This document shows, piece after piece, positions 25,198-34,156 of a DNA stretch of 64,000 bases. The notes below the pieces were generated by a model. That model did not search any database. It was not told the DNA's origin and worked only from the letters and a program-made list of their open reading frames with translations. This DNA comes from Deinococcus aestuarii (GTDB lineage: Bacteria > Deinococcota > Deinococci > Deinococcales > Deinococcaceae). The stretch is from assembly GCF_018863415.1 (NCBI RefSeq), contig NZ_JAHKSN010000003.1, positions 211,001 through 275,000 of the forward strand, given 5' to 3'. The first letter of the stretch is position 1; each line of letters begins with the position of its first letter. The translations under genes and the position numbers were made by a program.

Positions 25198-25770
25198 ATG
25201 GGCCGAACGGAGTCCATCCTGATCGCCGTGTTGTCACTCGTCCTCAGCCTGGCCCTTCTGTTCGCGGGTCAGCTTCGCGCCTGGGTCATGGGCCCCGCCG
25301 CGCCGGTCGAGTCCGTGGACACCGGGGTGATCTCAGCCCCGGCCGCCCCGCCCAGGCCCCGCCCGGTGCCCCCCGTCCCCACCCGGCTTCCCCCTCCCCC
25401 GGCCCGTTCACCCGACGTGACGGCCCCCTCCGCCAACCGGGTGATCCCGGACGCGGGGCCGCTGGAAAGGGGGCGGCGGTTGACCCGGCTGTTCTACGAC
25501 GGAAACCTGGAGCAGGTCTGGGCGGCCTTCAGCCCCTCGGCGCGCGGGGAGTGGGGAGGGCTGGCCGGCTTCGAGACCTACCGGGAGAGCGGGAGGCGGG
25601 CCTACGGCGCCGAGACGGGGGTGGTGCGGGAGCGGGTCGTCCGGGAGGGCGAGTTGACCTACTACACCCGCACGGCCACCTTCGAAAAGGGGCCGCGCGG
25701 CGGCTGGACGGTGGTGTTCGGCCTGGACGCCTCGGGCAGGGTGCAGGAGTTCGGCATCGTCGCGCCCTGA
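25198..25770 (+). CDS. Membrane-anchored protein with DUF3887/NTF2-like domain
   Basis: 190 residues. One hydrophobic anchor (about 7-27) is followed by a Pro-rich linker (about 45-80) and a compact domain (about 88-190) with LTRLFYDGNLEQVWAAFSPS and WTVVFGLDASGRVQEFGI, which resembles the DUF3887 group of NTF2-like periplasmic domains. No catalytic residues can be named. ATG 25198 is preferred over GTG 25192 because GGAGG lies five bases before it. It is the only rightward gene of the island between the two exopolysaccharide operons. Confidence 0.7.
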   Translation: MGRTESILIAVLSLVLSLALLFAGQLRAWVMGPAAPVESVDTGVISAPAAPPRPRPVPPVPTRLPPPPARSPDVTAPSANRVIPDAGPLERGRRLTRLFYDGNLEQVWAAFSPSARGEWGGLAGFETYRESGRRAYGAETGVVRERVVREGELTYYTRTATFEKGPRGGWTVVFGLDASGRVQEFGIVAP

Positions 25771-25799
25771 GTCCTGCCGGACTTTCAAAACACGGGAAA

Positions 25800-25828
25800 G
25801 CGGGCCGTGACTCCATGTCACGGCCCGC
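25800..25828. terminator. Bidirectional terminator between converging genes
   Basis: A perfect 12-bp stem (25800-25811 with 25817-25828) and a five-base loop between the stops at 25770 (+) and 25843 (-). On the minus strand it is followed by TTTCCCGTGTTTT, so it fits the beta-helix gene best. Confidence 0.75.
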
Positions 25829-25842
25829 GCGGTTCCTGCCGG

Positions 25843-27369
25843 TTACTGGTCGCGGAAGTCGTTGCCCTTCACGCCGACGAGCTGGATGTTCACGGCCGTG
25901 TTCGTGTTGACGTTGAGGGTGTGGTTCGAAAATCGCTTGATCCCGTAGACGAGCCGCCCGCTGTCGTTCGTGATCGTGGTGTCCCGGATGGTCACGTTGC
26001 GGGAGACCCCCTGGGAGAAGGCGATGCCCAGGCCGGTGCCGTTTTTCACGGTCACGTTGCTCAGGCCCACCCCGTCGTTGGAGTAGATGGTGAGGGCCTT
26101 GTACCCGACGTTGACGTCGTAGCCCACGTTGTTGAACGTGACGCCCCTGAGGTAGATGTCGCGGTTGAAGCTGCTGCTGTCGCCGTCGCCGATGGAGGCG
26201 AAGGTGCGGGAATTGGAGAAGGTCGTGTTCTCGATCACGGCGCCCTTCATCTGGGTGAAGATGAAGGGGCGGTACACGCCGTCGAACGAGGAGTTGACCA
26301 CCCGCAGGTTCAGGGGCACGGTGCTCGCCGTGGGAATCTCCTTGGCGTCCCACGAGGAGTGCGTCAGCGCCAGCGCGGTCTGCCCGGGGCGGTTGTCGCC
26401 GTAGCCGCGGACATTGCTGATGGTGATGTTCTGCGAGGGCGTGGTCAGCCGGTCCTGGGGCCGCAGGAGCAGGGCGATCAGGGCGTTGGCGGCGACGTCA
26501 CGGAATTCGCAGTTGTCGATGGTGATGTTGCGGACGCGGCTGAAAGCGTCGTTTTCCGGGTCGGGCTCCAGGTCGATGGCGCCCGGCATCCCGGGGCGGC
26601 CCGTCCGCAGGAACTTGGAGCCGCGAATCTCGACGTCCGTGCCGTCCACGATGGTGATCCCGTTGCGGTTGTTCTGGACCACCCCGTCGAAGACGCTGTT
26701 GAGGATCTTGACCCGCTCGTTGTGCCGCTCGGCGTAGCGCATCCCCGACCCCAGGTACAGGCCGTCCCCGACGTAGCCCTCGAAGGTCAGCTCGCTCACC
26801 ACGACGTCGGACACGGCGTTGAGGTTGAGCAGGTGGATGTGCTCGTCGAAGGCCACCTTGCCCGCCTGGCCCCTCAGCTTGAACTTCTCCAGCCGGATGT
26901 TGCGCGTGTTGTCCGCCACGTTCGCCGTGCCCGTGCGGCCCGGGTTGGCGCTCAGCAGGTACGGAGCACCCACCTTTTGCAGCAGCACCGAGGAACTTCC
27001 CTCGCCCACGATGTTCTGGTTGGACCTGAGCAGGAGGTTCCCCACCAGGCAGGTGCCCGCCGGGAGATAGACGTTGTTCGCGGAGGTCAGCGCCCTTTGC
27101 ACCGCCGCGCTGTCGTCGGTCACGCCGTCGCACTTCGCTCCGTACGTCTTGACGCTGGTGAACCCGGCGGGCATCGCCTGGGTCTGGACCCCGCTCGGGG
27201 CGCTGGCCGCTTCCTCGGTCGAGGTGACGGCGCTCCCGGCGGGCGGCTGGGCGGATGAGGCCGAGGGCGTCTGCCCACAGGCACACAGGGCGAGGGTAAG
27301 AGCGAGAACGCCCGACACCTTCCAGTGTAAAGCGCGGGGCGAGAGGGCCGTGAGAGGGAGCTGCGGCAT
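25843..27369 (-). CDS. Secreted beta-helix (pectate lyase/polygalacturonase-like) lipoprotein
   Basis: 508 residues. The signal peptide ends in LALCACGQ, a lipobox-like Cys, so the protein is probably lipid-anchored. After a Ser/Ala/Pro linker the mature part opens with VKTYGAKCDGVTDDSAAVQRAL, the hallmark of pectate-lyase-3 type right-handed beta-helices, and continues with repeating strands rich in Asn and Val (for example NITIDNCEFRDV, NVTIRDTTITNDSG). Such enzymes cut or modify polysaccharides, and its place inside the exopolysaccharide locus suggests a lyase or trimming role. ATG 27369 has AAGGAAG six bases upstream and is preferred over TTG 27399. Confidence 0.85.
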   Translation of the reverse strand: MPQLPLTALSPRALHWKVSGVLALTLALCACGQTPSASSAQPPAGSAVTSTEEAASAPSGVQTQAMPAGFTSVKTYGAKCDGVTDDSAAVQRALTSANNVYLPAGTCLVGNLLLRSNQNIVGEGSSSVLLQKVGAPYLLSANPGRTGTANVADNTRNIRLEKFKLRGQAGKVAFDEHIHLLNLNAVSDVVVSELTFEGYVGDGLYLGSGMRYAERHNERVKILNSVFDGVVQNNRNGITIVDGTDVEIRGSKFLRTGRPGMPGAIDLEPDPENDAFSRVRNITIDNCEFRDVAANALIALLLRPQDRLTTPSQNITISNVRGYGDNRPGQTALALTHSSWDAKEIPTASTVPLNLRVVNSSFDGVYRPFIFTQMKGAVIENTTFSNSRTFASIGDGDSSSFNRDIYLRGVTFNNVGYDVNVGYKALTIYSNDGVGLSNVTVKNGTGLGIAFSQGVSRNVTIRDTTITNDSGRLVYGIKRFSNHTLNVNTNTAVNIQLVGVKGNDFRDQ

Positions 27370-27557
27370 GTTGAACTTCCTTGGAGTGAGAGGCGACAAA
27401 CGAAACCCTCCAGTCCCGGGAGACCGGACGGAGACCGACCAACATGGGTGGGGCGCCGCTTGCTTTGCACGGCCCCTGGCGCGGCTGAAGCGCGGGATTC
27501 GCAGAACTCCAGCCGGACCTCTACGGCGCCCAGGCTACGCCATTTCGAATTCCTTTA

Positions 27558-27570
27558 ACTATTAAATAGT
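27558..27570. promoter_or_regulatory. 13-bp palindrome (operator candidate) before the beta-helix gene
   Basis: The minus strand reads ACTATT-T-AATAGT in an AT-rich patch of otherwise GC-rich DNA. A possible -35 GTTAAA overlaps its end and a -10 TAGCCT lies 16 bases on, giving a leader of about 160 bases to ATG 27369. The rest of the 27370-27692 gap holds only this leader and the 3' flank of the broken regulator. Confidence 0.4.
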
Positions 27571-27692
27571 CGTCATCTTAAGCGATTGCCCGAAAGTTCA
27601 CGTTTGGGGGCGGCGCGGAGGACTGCATGGCCCTGGCCCGCGAAAGACGCGGCTGTGGAGCCGCCCGCGGTCGAGGGGCCGGGCCCCTGCGT

Positions 27693-29984
27693 CTACGGGA
27701 GCGTGGGCAGGGCTTCGACCGACCGGGACGGGGCCAGGACGTGCGGGAGCAGGTCGCGGCCCCTCCACTCGACGCGGGCAAGACACAGGCCGATGTCGAC
27801 GGCGCGCACCTGCAACTCGACGGCGCGCGGGTCGGGGCGGTCGGCATCCAGCGTCAGCTCGTGCTCCATCCAGACGCCCGGGGTCACGGTGCTGCGGACG
27901 ACGTGCCGCAGGCCCTGCACCTCGAAGTCGGGCTGGGCGTAGGGGCTCAGGATCAGCAGGGTCTGCGCGTCCACCCGGACCGCCAGGGGGAAGGGGACCT
28001 CGGGGGGGCCCAGTTCGGGGGCGGCGTTGAAGTGCTCCAGGCGCCAGATCAGCCGCAACCGGCCCCCGCCTCCCTCCCCGGGCAGCCGCAGGTGGACGCG
28101 CAGGGTGCGGGCGTGCCCGTAGGGGCCCCGGCGGTGGATCTGGAGCCAGCCGTGCTCGTTGGACAGCAGGAAGTCGCGGACCCGCTGCGGGGTGACGGGC
28201 GGCACGTCGGCGGGGGTGGGGGCGGGGGGCGGGGCGGCGGGCGGCGCGCTCACCTCCGCCACCTGGATGTGGCCCGACCGCTGCACATACGCCTGGTGCA
28301 GGGCGGCGGCCAGGGCCGTCTCCCCGGCACGCCGGGCGTAGAAGGCGGCGAGCCCGGGGTCCGCCTGGGCCAGGTGACGGGCGAGCCGGAGGTTTGTCTG
28401 CCGACGGGGGGCCCCGGGCAGGCGGCTCGCCAGGCAGATGCGCAGGGCCTCGCTGCGGAAGATCGCCCGGCTGTGGGCGGGGGCGAGGGGGGGCGGACGC
28501 CGCCACCCGCCCCCGATCACGACCGTCTCTCCGGGGTCGTCCTCGCGCAGCGCCCCCAGCTCGTGGGCCTCGCGCAGCAGCGCCGCCTCCTCACCCGGGG
28601 GGCTCGCGCCCAGGGCGGCCACGAGGTCCTCGTCGACGGGGCCGAGCGCCAGGCTCAACTGCTCCAGGCCGTGCCGCAGGGCCGGCGGCCACTGCTCGAT
28701 CTCGGCGTTGAGGCGCCGGTGCATCTCGGGGGGCAGGTGGGGCCCGGGGCTCTCGCTCAGCAGCAGGGCGCGCAGATGCAGGGGGTTGCCCGCGCTGCCC
28801 AGCAGCAGGGTCTGGGCGAGGCGGCCCGCCTCGTCCCGGCCGAGCCGCGGGTGGTGGGTCTGCACGGCCCCGACGACGCTGTCGAGGGTGAGCGGGCCGA
28901 AATGCACCCGCCGCAGGCGCTCGGCCGGGAGCCGGGTCAGCATCGTCCAGATCAGGGCGCCGTGGTGTCGGGGGTGGCTGGTGGTGAGGACCACGAGCAC
29001 GGGGGCGGGGCCGGTCGCCAGCAGTTGCAAGAACCCGGCGAGGTCGGGCGTCTCGGCTCCCGTGTTCTCGAAACACAAGATCAGCGGCGGGCGCACCGTG
29101 CGCAGGGCGTACGCCACGCTCGCCGCGTCCTCCTCGACGGACTGGGGGCTGAGCAGCGTCCGGGTCACCAGGGCCTCGGCCTCGGGGGTGAGGGCCGACC
29201 CGGCGGTCTGGGCGATGCTCGCCAGCGTCAGGCGCAGCGAGCGCGTGTCGCCGTACACGAGCAGCCCGCCCTCGCGCTGGGCCAGCCGCTGGAGTTCGTA
29301 CGACTTGCCGCTGCCCACCGCCCCGCTGAGCACCAGCACCTGCGGTCCGTGGCGCGCCGCGTGCAGGGCGGCTTGCAGGGCCGCCGCCTCCTGCCGCTTG
29401 AAGTGCGGCTCCCCCGGCACCAGGGGAAGGGGCGGGGGGTCGGGTGCGGGGAAGGCCTCGTGCCCGAGGGCCGTGAGCCGGGCGTTGATGCGCGCGCACA
29501 CGCCCTGACGCCCCGCGCGGGCGTGGGCCAGGTACACCTGCTCGAGCGTGTGGAGCATCCGGGTGTCGAGCACCTGCCGCTGCTCGTCGAGCCAACTGCG
29601 GAAATGCAGGCTGCCCAGGTCGTCGAGCCCGCTGAGCGGCACCCCGCGCAGGGCCGCCAGCCACTCCTCGAGCTCCGGCCCGTCCAGGCGGCCCGAGGCG
29701 CCCGCCTCCCAGAAGTCCAGGTCCGTCCGGGCCTGCGCGAGCGACAGCAGCCGCTGGCCCTGCGGAAAGCCGGGCAGGCCGCTCGCCCGGATGCGGTTGA
29801 GTTCGACCCGCAGGTTGAGCCGGGCGTCGGGATGGTCCCACAGCAGGTCCGCGAGATGGTCGCGGTGATGCGGCTAGCGTTCCAGCGTCAGGTAGGTCAG
29901 GAGCGCGACGGCTTTCGCCGAGAGTCGGACGGGTTGCTCGCCGTGTTTCACGTACGTGTGCCCCATCACGTGGACGGTCAGCAT
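27693..29984 (-). pseudogene. SARP/LAL-type transcriptional regulator broken by in-frame TAG at codon 37
   Basis: The gene starts at ATG 29984 (GAGG six bases upstream) with MLTVHVMGHTYVKHGEQPV and LSAKAVALLTYLTLER, the opening of an OmpR-like winged helix/BTAD regulator. A TAG at 29874-29876 follows at once, and the same frame continues without another stop (PHHRDHLADLLWDHP) to 27693. The remaining 649-residue frame from GTG 29642 has an NTPase domain (SGAVGSGKS, about residue 220 of the full frame), a helical middle and a beta-rich C-terminal domain. Intact length would be 763 residues. A CAG to TAG change would explain it. Either the regulator is dead, the C-terminal part is made from an internal start, or there is a base-calling error. 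Confidence 0.75.
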
Positions 29985-30214
29985 GGTGAACCTCGGAGGG
30001 GAAAAAGAGCTTTTTCTTACTGTAACAGGGAATCTCTCATGTCAGGGACACCCGGTGCTCACCGGGCGGCGGGCGCACCTCCCCGGAACGCGGGGAAGTC
30101 GCGCTCTGCCCGTTCGCCGGGGGCCGCGCGGGTCGGTCCTGCCCCCACCGAACGCACCCGGCCGGACGGTCGAGTGCGGGCTCCCTGCGCCCGACTCCGG
30201 GCCAAGGGGGACGC

Positions 30215-30323
30215 TATTAACGAGTTATTAACGTTGGGCGATCTAGGGTGGCCTGGCCGCCCGACCCCGCCTCGCCGTCCCGGCTCCGCCGCGCGGGCCC
30301 TCGTCGCGCCCAGGAGTCCTGCC
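30215..30323 (+). promoter_or_regulatory. Duplicated promoter-leader module, copy B (rightward operon)
   Basis: TATTAACG occurs twice, at 30215-30222 and 30226-30233, 11 bases apart; the -10 box TAGGGT is at 30244-30249; a leader of about 70 bases ends in AGGAG seven bases before ATG 30324. It matches copy A over the whole length and 27 bases into the coding sequence. Between the broken regulator's start (29984) and this module, the sequence holds only that gene's promoter region and a small hairpin (CCGGTG/CACCGG near 30052). Confidence 0.75.
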
Positions 30324-30530
30324 ATGCCGCATCCGCCCGACGCACAGCCTGCCGCCGCCTGTCCCGGCCCCGGGGGCGGGGAGGGTGGGGGCGAACACAG
30401 CCTTCTGGCGCGCACGGTCTGGCCGGGTACCCGGGCGACACGCCAGCGCGGGGCCCACCGCACCTCCGGAAGGCGCCAGCGGGCGGCCCGGATGAGCTGC
30501 GGGGGGTGCCGGAGAGGAGGGAGGAGCTGA
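30324..30530 (+). CDS. Leader ORF whose start is copied from ugd (68 aa)
   Basis: The frame starts at the ATG of copy B and encodes MPHPPDAQP, the same nine residues that open UDP-glucose dehydrogenase, then diverges into a Gly/Arg-rich run. It stops one base before the GTG of the dehydratase gene. The protein has no fold signature. It may be a by-product of the promoter duplication that is still translated and couples ribosomes to the next gene. Confidence 0.5.
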   Translation: MPHPPDAQPAAACPGPGGGEGGGEHSLLARTVWPGTRATRQRGAHRTSGRRQRAARMSCGGCRRGGRS

Positions 30531-30531
30531 G

Positions 30532-32385
30532 GTGCCCACCGTCGTCATCAAGTTTCTGATCGACCTGCTGATCTTCGCCGTCGCCCCGGTGGTGGCGTAT
30601 CTCGTCCGCTTCGACTTCGGGCGCGGGGGGTACGTGTACGACGCGGGAATTTACGCCCTGCTCACGCTGCCCCTGAAGGCGGCGGTCCTGGGGCTCTTTC
30701 GTCAGCACCGCCTGATCTGGCGCTACGTCGGCTTCGAGGACCTGTGGTCCCTGGTGCGTCCGGTGGGCGTGTACGTGGTCGGCGCCCTGCTGCTGACGGT
30801 CTGGCTGCGTTCCTGGCTGGTGGTGCCGTGGTCGGTGCCGCCCGTGGAGGGGCTGCTGGCTTTTTTGCTGATGTGCGGGGCGCGGCTCGTCGCCCGCGGG
30901 CGGCTCGACCGGCGCCAGCCGCCGCAGGCCGGGCAGACCCCGCGCCGGGCGCTGATCGTGGGTGCGGGCATCGTGGGGCGCGTCGTGGCGGGCGAACTGC
31001 TGCGCCACCCGCGCGAGCAACTGACCCTGGTCGGCTTTCTGGACGACGATCCCTCCAAGCGGGGCAAGAGTCTGCTCGGCGTGTCGGTGCTGGGGTCGTA
31101 CCCACACCTGGCGCAGGTGGTCCGGGAACGGGGGGTCAACCTGCTCGTGATCGCGATGCCCTCGGCGGGGGGCCGGGTGATCCGCCGCTACTTCGACCGG
31201 GCGCAGGAGATCGGGCTGGAGGCGCGCATCGTGCCCGGGATGAACGAACTCGTCGGCGGCCAGGTGACGGTCAACCAGTTGCGGGAGGTCCGCATCGAGG
31301 ACCTGCTGCGGCGCCCGCCCATCCGGCTCGACGACGACCTGATCCGCAGCTACCTGGAGGACAAGGCCGTTCTGGTCACGGGTGCGGGCGGCTCCATCGG
31401 CTCGGAGATCGTGCGGCAGGTCGTGCGCTTCCGGCCCCGGCACGTGCTGCTGCTGGGCCGGGGCGAGAACAGCATCTTCGTCATCGAGCAGGAGCTCAGG
31501 CGCACCTGGCCCGCGATCAAGACCACCGCCCTGATCGCCGACGTCCGGCACCTGGAGCGGCTCGAGGGGGTGTTCCGGCAACACCGCCCCGACGTCGTGT
31601 TTCACGCCGCCGCCCACAAGCATGTCCCCCTGATGGAGGCGGCCCCCTGCGAGGCGGTGGGCAACAACGTGTTCGGCACCTGCAACGTGGCCGAGCTGTG
31701 CCTGAGATACGACGTGGCGTGCCTGGTCAACGTCTCGACGGACAAGGCCGTCAACCCGTCTTCCGTGATGGGCGCCACCAAACGGGTCGCCGAGATGGTG
31801 GTGGCCGACGCGAGCCGCCGGGCCGGGCCGCACCAGACCTTTGTCTCGGTGCGCTTCGGAAACGTGCTGGGCAGCCGCGGCAGCGTCGTGCTGACGTTCT
31901 TGCAGCAGGTGCGCTCGGGCGGTCCGGTCACGGTCACCCACCCGGACATGACCCGCTACTTCATGACCATCCCCGAGGCCGCCCGGCTGGTGTTGCAATC
32001 GGGCGGCATGGCCCACAACGGTCAGGTGTGCCTGCTCAACATGGGGCAGCCGGTGCGGGTGGTGGACCTGGCGCAAGACATCATCCGGCTCTCGGGCGCC
32101 CAGGACGTCGACATCGTGTTCTCGGGCGTGCGGCCCGGCGAGAAGCTCCACGAGGAACTGTTCGCCTCAGCGGAGCAGACGGAGGTGACCACCCACGGCG
32201 ACGTGTTCACCGTGCGCTCGGAACAGCCCGAACCGCAGATCCTCGGCCGGCTCCTGCAAGACCTCGGGGACGCGGCCCGGGGCAGCCTCGACGACGAGGT
32301 GTACCGGCTGCTGCGGGCCACCATCGCCCAAAACGAGTTGAAGCCCAAAGAGCCGTATGCCCAGAGCCTGAGCGGGGCGCTGTGA
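30532..32385 (+). CDS. UDP-HexNAc 4,6-dehydratase (WbpM/PglF/CapD family)
   Basis: 617 residues: three or four N-terminal membrane segments (about 5-120), a CoA-binding-like Rossmann domain (about 138-255) and a C-terminal dehydratase domain with VTGAGGSIGSE (282-292). The catalytic set is T403-D404-K405, M413 and K417 (STDKAVNPSSVMGATKR); Met in place of the usual Tyr is the hallmark of WbpM and PglF. It converts UDP-GlcNAc to UDP-4-keto-6-deoxy-HexNAc at the membrane, feeding the aminotransferase and formyltransferase of the other operon. GTG 30532 has GAGGAG five bases before it. Confidence 0.93.
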   Translation: MPTVVIKFLIDLLIFAVAPVVAYLVRFDFGRGGYVYDAGIYALLTLPLKAAVLGLFRQHRLIWRYVGFEDLWSLVRPVGVYVVGALLLTVWLRSWLVVPWSVPPVEGLLAFLLMCGARLVARGRLDRRQPPQAGQTPRRALIVGAGIVGRVVAGELLRHPREQLTLVGFLDDDPSKRGKSLLGVSVLGSYPHLAQVVRERGVNLLVIAMPSAGGRVIRRYFDRAQEIGLEARIVPGMNELVGGQVTVNQLREVRIEDLLRRPPIRLDDDLIRSYLEDKAVLVTGAGGSIGSEIVRQVVRFRPRHVLLLGRGENSIFVIEQELRRTWPAIKTTALIADVRHLERLEGVFRQHRPDVVFHAAAHKHVPLMEAAPCEAVGNNVFGTCNVAELCLRYDVACLVNVSTDKAVNPSSVMGATKRVAEMVVADASRRAGPHQTFVSVRFGNVLGSRGSVVLTFLQQVRSGGPVTVTHPDMTRYFMTIPEAARLVLQSGGMAHNGQVCLLNMGQPVRVVDLAQDIIRLSGAQDVDIVFSGVRPGEKLHEELFASAEQTEVTTHGDVFTVRSEQPEPQILGRLLQDLGDAARGSLDDEVYRLLRATIAQNELKPKEPYAQSLSGAL

Positions 32386-32453
32386 CGCCCCTTTCCGAGA
32401 AACCGGGGGTCATGTGAGGATGAGAACGGAACCCGCGACGGCGGGGGGTGCCC

Positions 32454-34100
32454 ATGACGCGTGAGACGGCCCTGCCCGAAGAGGTGGACCTGCGGGAGAT
32501 GTTGACGGTCTTGCGCCGCGCGGCGCTGCTGATCGTGCTCGCCACGCTGCCGGTGGCCCTGAGCGCGTACGTGGCGACGAGTCGGCTGCCGACCCTCTAC
32601 GCCTCCACGGCCGCGCTGATGACCGTCGACCGCAGCACGGGCCGCTTCCCGGACGCCGCCCTGGACAACACGCTGACCTCGGCGCCCGCGCTCCCGCCGG
32701 GGGCCCTGGCGGGCGCCCTGCGCAGCCCGGGGGTGGTCGAGGACATCATCGGCCGTCTGGGGTCTGCCGGGCAGGGCGCCCCGCTCGTGCGGGCGGTCGC
32801 GGCGGACCTGCGCAGTGAACTCGCCCAGGGACGGTTCGTGCGGCTGGCCCTGAAGTCCCCCGACCCGGACGCGCCGGGGGGCGTGTACGAACTGCGGGCC
32901 CAGGCCGAGACGCCGGGGGCGGCCCGCGCCCTCGCGTCGGCGGGCACCGGGGCGCTGCTGGCCTGGGACCAGGCCCGGTCGCAGCGGGATGTCGACCGGG
33001 CGCAGACGATCTTGCGCCGCCAGTTTCAGGACCTCACCCGGCTGCTGGCGGCGGGCGCGGGGGACGCCTCCGAACAGGCCCGGCTGAGGCAGGCGCGCGC
33101 CGAGGTCTGGCAGGCCCTGACGCGGGTGGACAGCCTCGACGCCGTGGTCGGTGGCACCCTCGCCGTCGTGACGCCCCCCGTGGCCCCCCTCGCGCCCGTC
33201 TCCCCCAAACCCCTGCGGACCGCCCTGCTGGCGGGGCTGCTGATGGCCTTGCTGACGGGCGGCCTGGCGCTGCTCGGGCAGCTCCTGCGCCCGGTGGTGT
33301 ACGGCCCGCCCGACCTGGCGCGGCTCGGCCTGCCGGTGCTGGGGCAACTGCCCCGCGTGCGGCCGGCCCGGCCCGGCGGGAGCCTCCTGACGGGCGGGCC
33401 CGGCGACCCGTGGGCCCGGGCGCTGGGCTTCCTGGGCCTGAACCTCCTGGCGGCGCGGCACGGCGGGCGCGTCGTCGTCCTCGTCTCGGGCGTCACCCCG
33501 GGGGTCGGGGCGAGCAGCGTCACGGCGGGGCTCGCCGGAAGCCTGGGCCGCCGGGGGTACCGGGTGCTCGTGGTCGAGGCGGACCTGGAGCGGCCCTCGC
33601 CGCTCGCCCTCGGGACGGCCGCTCCGGAGGAGGGTACGCTCGCCGGGCAGGCGGTTCCGGGCCAGACACGGCGGGTCGCGCCGAACGTCGACCTGCTGTC
33701 CGGGGCGGATGTGGCGGCGCGGCTGGAGCGCTCCGGCCCGCCCGGCGGCCTGCCCGGCGAGCCCGGCCTCAGCGGCCTGCTCGACGTGTGGGGCGAGGCC
33801 TACGACGTGGTGCTCGTGGACACGCCGCCGCTCACCCGGCAACCGGAGATCGCCGCCCTCGCCGCCGGGGGCGACGGGGTGCTGCTCGTGGTCGAGGCGG
33901 GCCGCACCCGGCGGGCGGCGGTGGTGCAGGCCGCGCAGACGGCGACGTTGGCGGGCGGAAGTGTCATTGGCCTCGTGCTCAACCGGTGCGGCGCCCCCCG
34001 GAGGGACCGGCTCCCCGGGCCGCCGCCCGCCCCCCGGCCCACCCACGAACCAGGCCACCGCCGGGGGGTCCGGGCCACCGAGGTGGTCGATGCCGACTGA
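32454..34100 (+). CDS. Wzz/BY-kinase-like chain length protein with degenerate P-loop
   Basis: 548 residues from ATG 32454 (GTG 32448 is possible). A Wzz-type part has membrane segments at about 23-42 and 255-280 around an extracytoplasmic region. The cytosolic part resembles bacterial tyrosine kinases, but its Walker A reads VTPGVGASSVT (about 347-357) with Ala where the Lys of GEGKS should be. Walker A' is VVEADLERP instead of the usual I-D-A-D-L-R-R-P, while Walker B VLVDTPP is kept. The C-terminal tail has no tyrosine cluster. It is probably a length co-regulator without kinase activity. Confidence 0.82.
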   Translation: MTRETALPEEVDLREMLTVLRRAALLIVLATLPVALSAYVATSRLPTLYASTAALMTVDRSTGRFPDAALDNTLTSAPALPPGALAGALRSPGVVEDIIGRLGSAGQGAPLVRAVAADLRSELAQGRFVRLALKSPDPDAPGGVYELRAQAETPGAARALASAGTGALLAWDQARSQRDVDRAQTILRRQFQDLTRLLAAGAGDASEQARLRQARAEVWQALTRVDSLDAVVGGTLAVVTPPVAPLAPVSPKPLRTALLAGLLMALLTGGLALLGQLLRPVVYGPPDLARLGLPVLGQLPRVRPARPGGSLLTGGPGDPWARALGFLGLNLLAARHGGRVVVLVSGVTPGVGASSVTAGLAGSLGRRGYRVLVVEADLERPSPLALGTAAPEEGTLAGQAVPGQTRRVAPNVDLLSGADVAARLERSGPPGGLPGEPGLSGLLDVWGEAYDVVLVDTPPLTRQPEIAALAAGGDGVLLVVEAGRTRRAAVVQAAQTATLAGGSVIGLVLNRCGAPRRDRLPGPPPAPRPTHEPGHRRGVRATEVVDAD

Positions 34101-34156
34101 GCGCCCCGCCCCCCCGTACCCCTCCCGCAGGGGGCCGGGACAGCGGGAGCCCTGAG

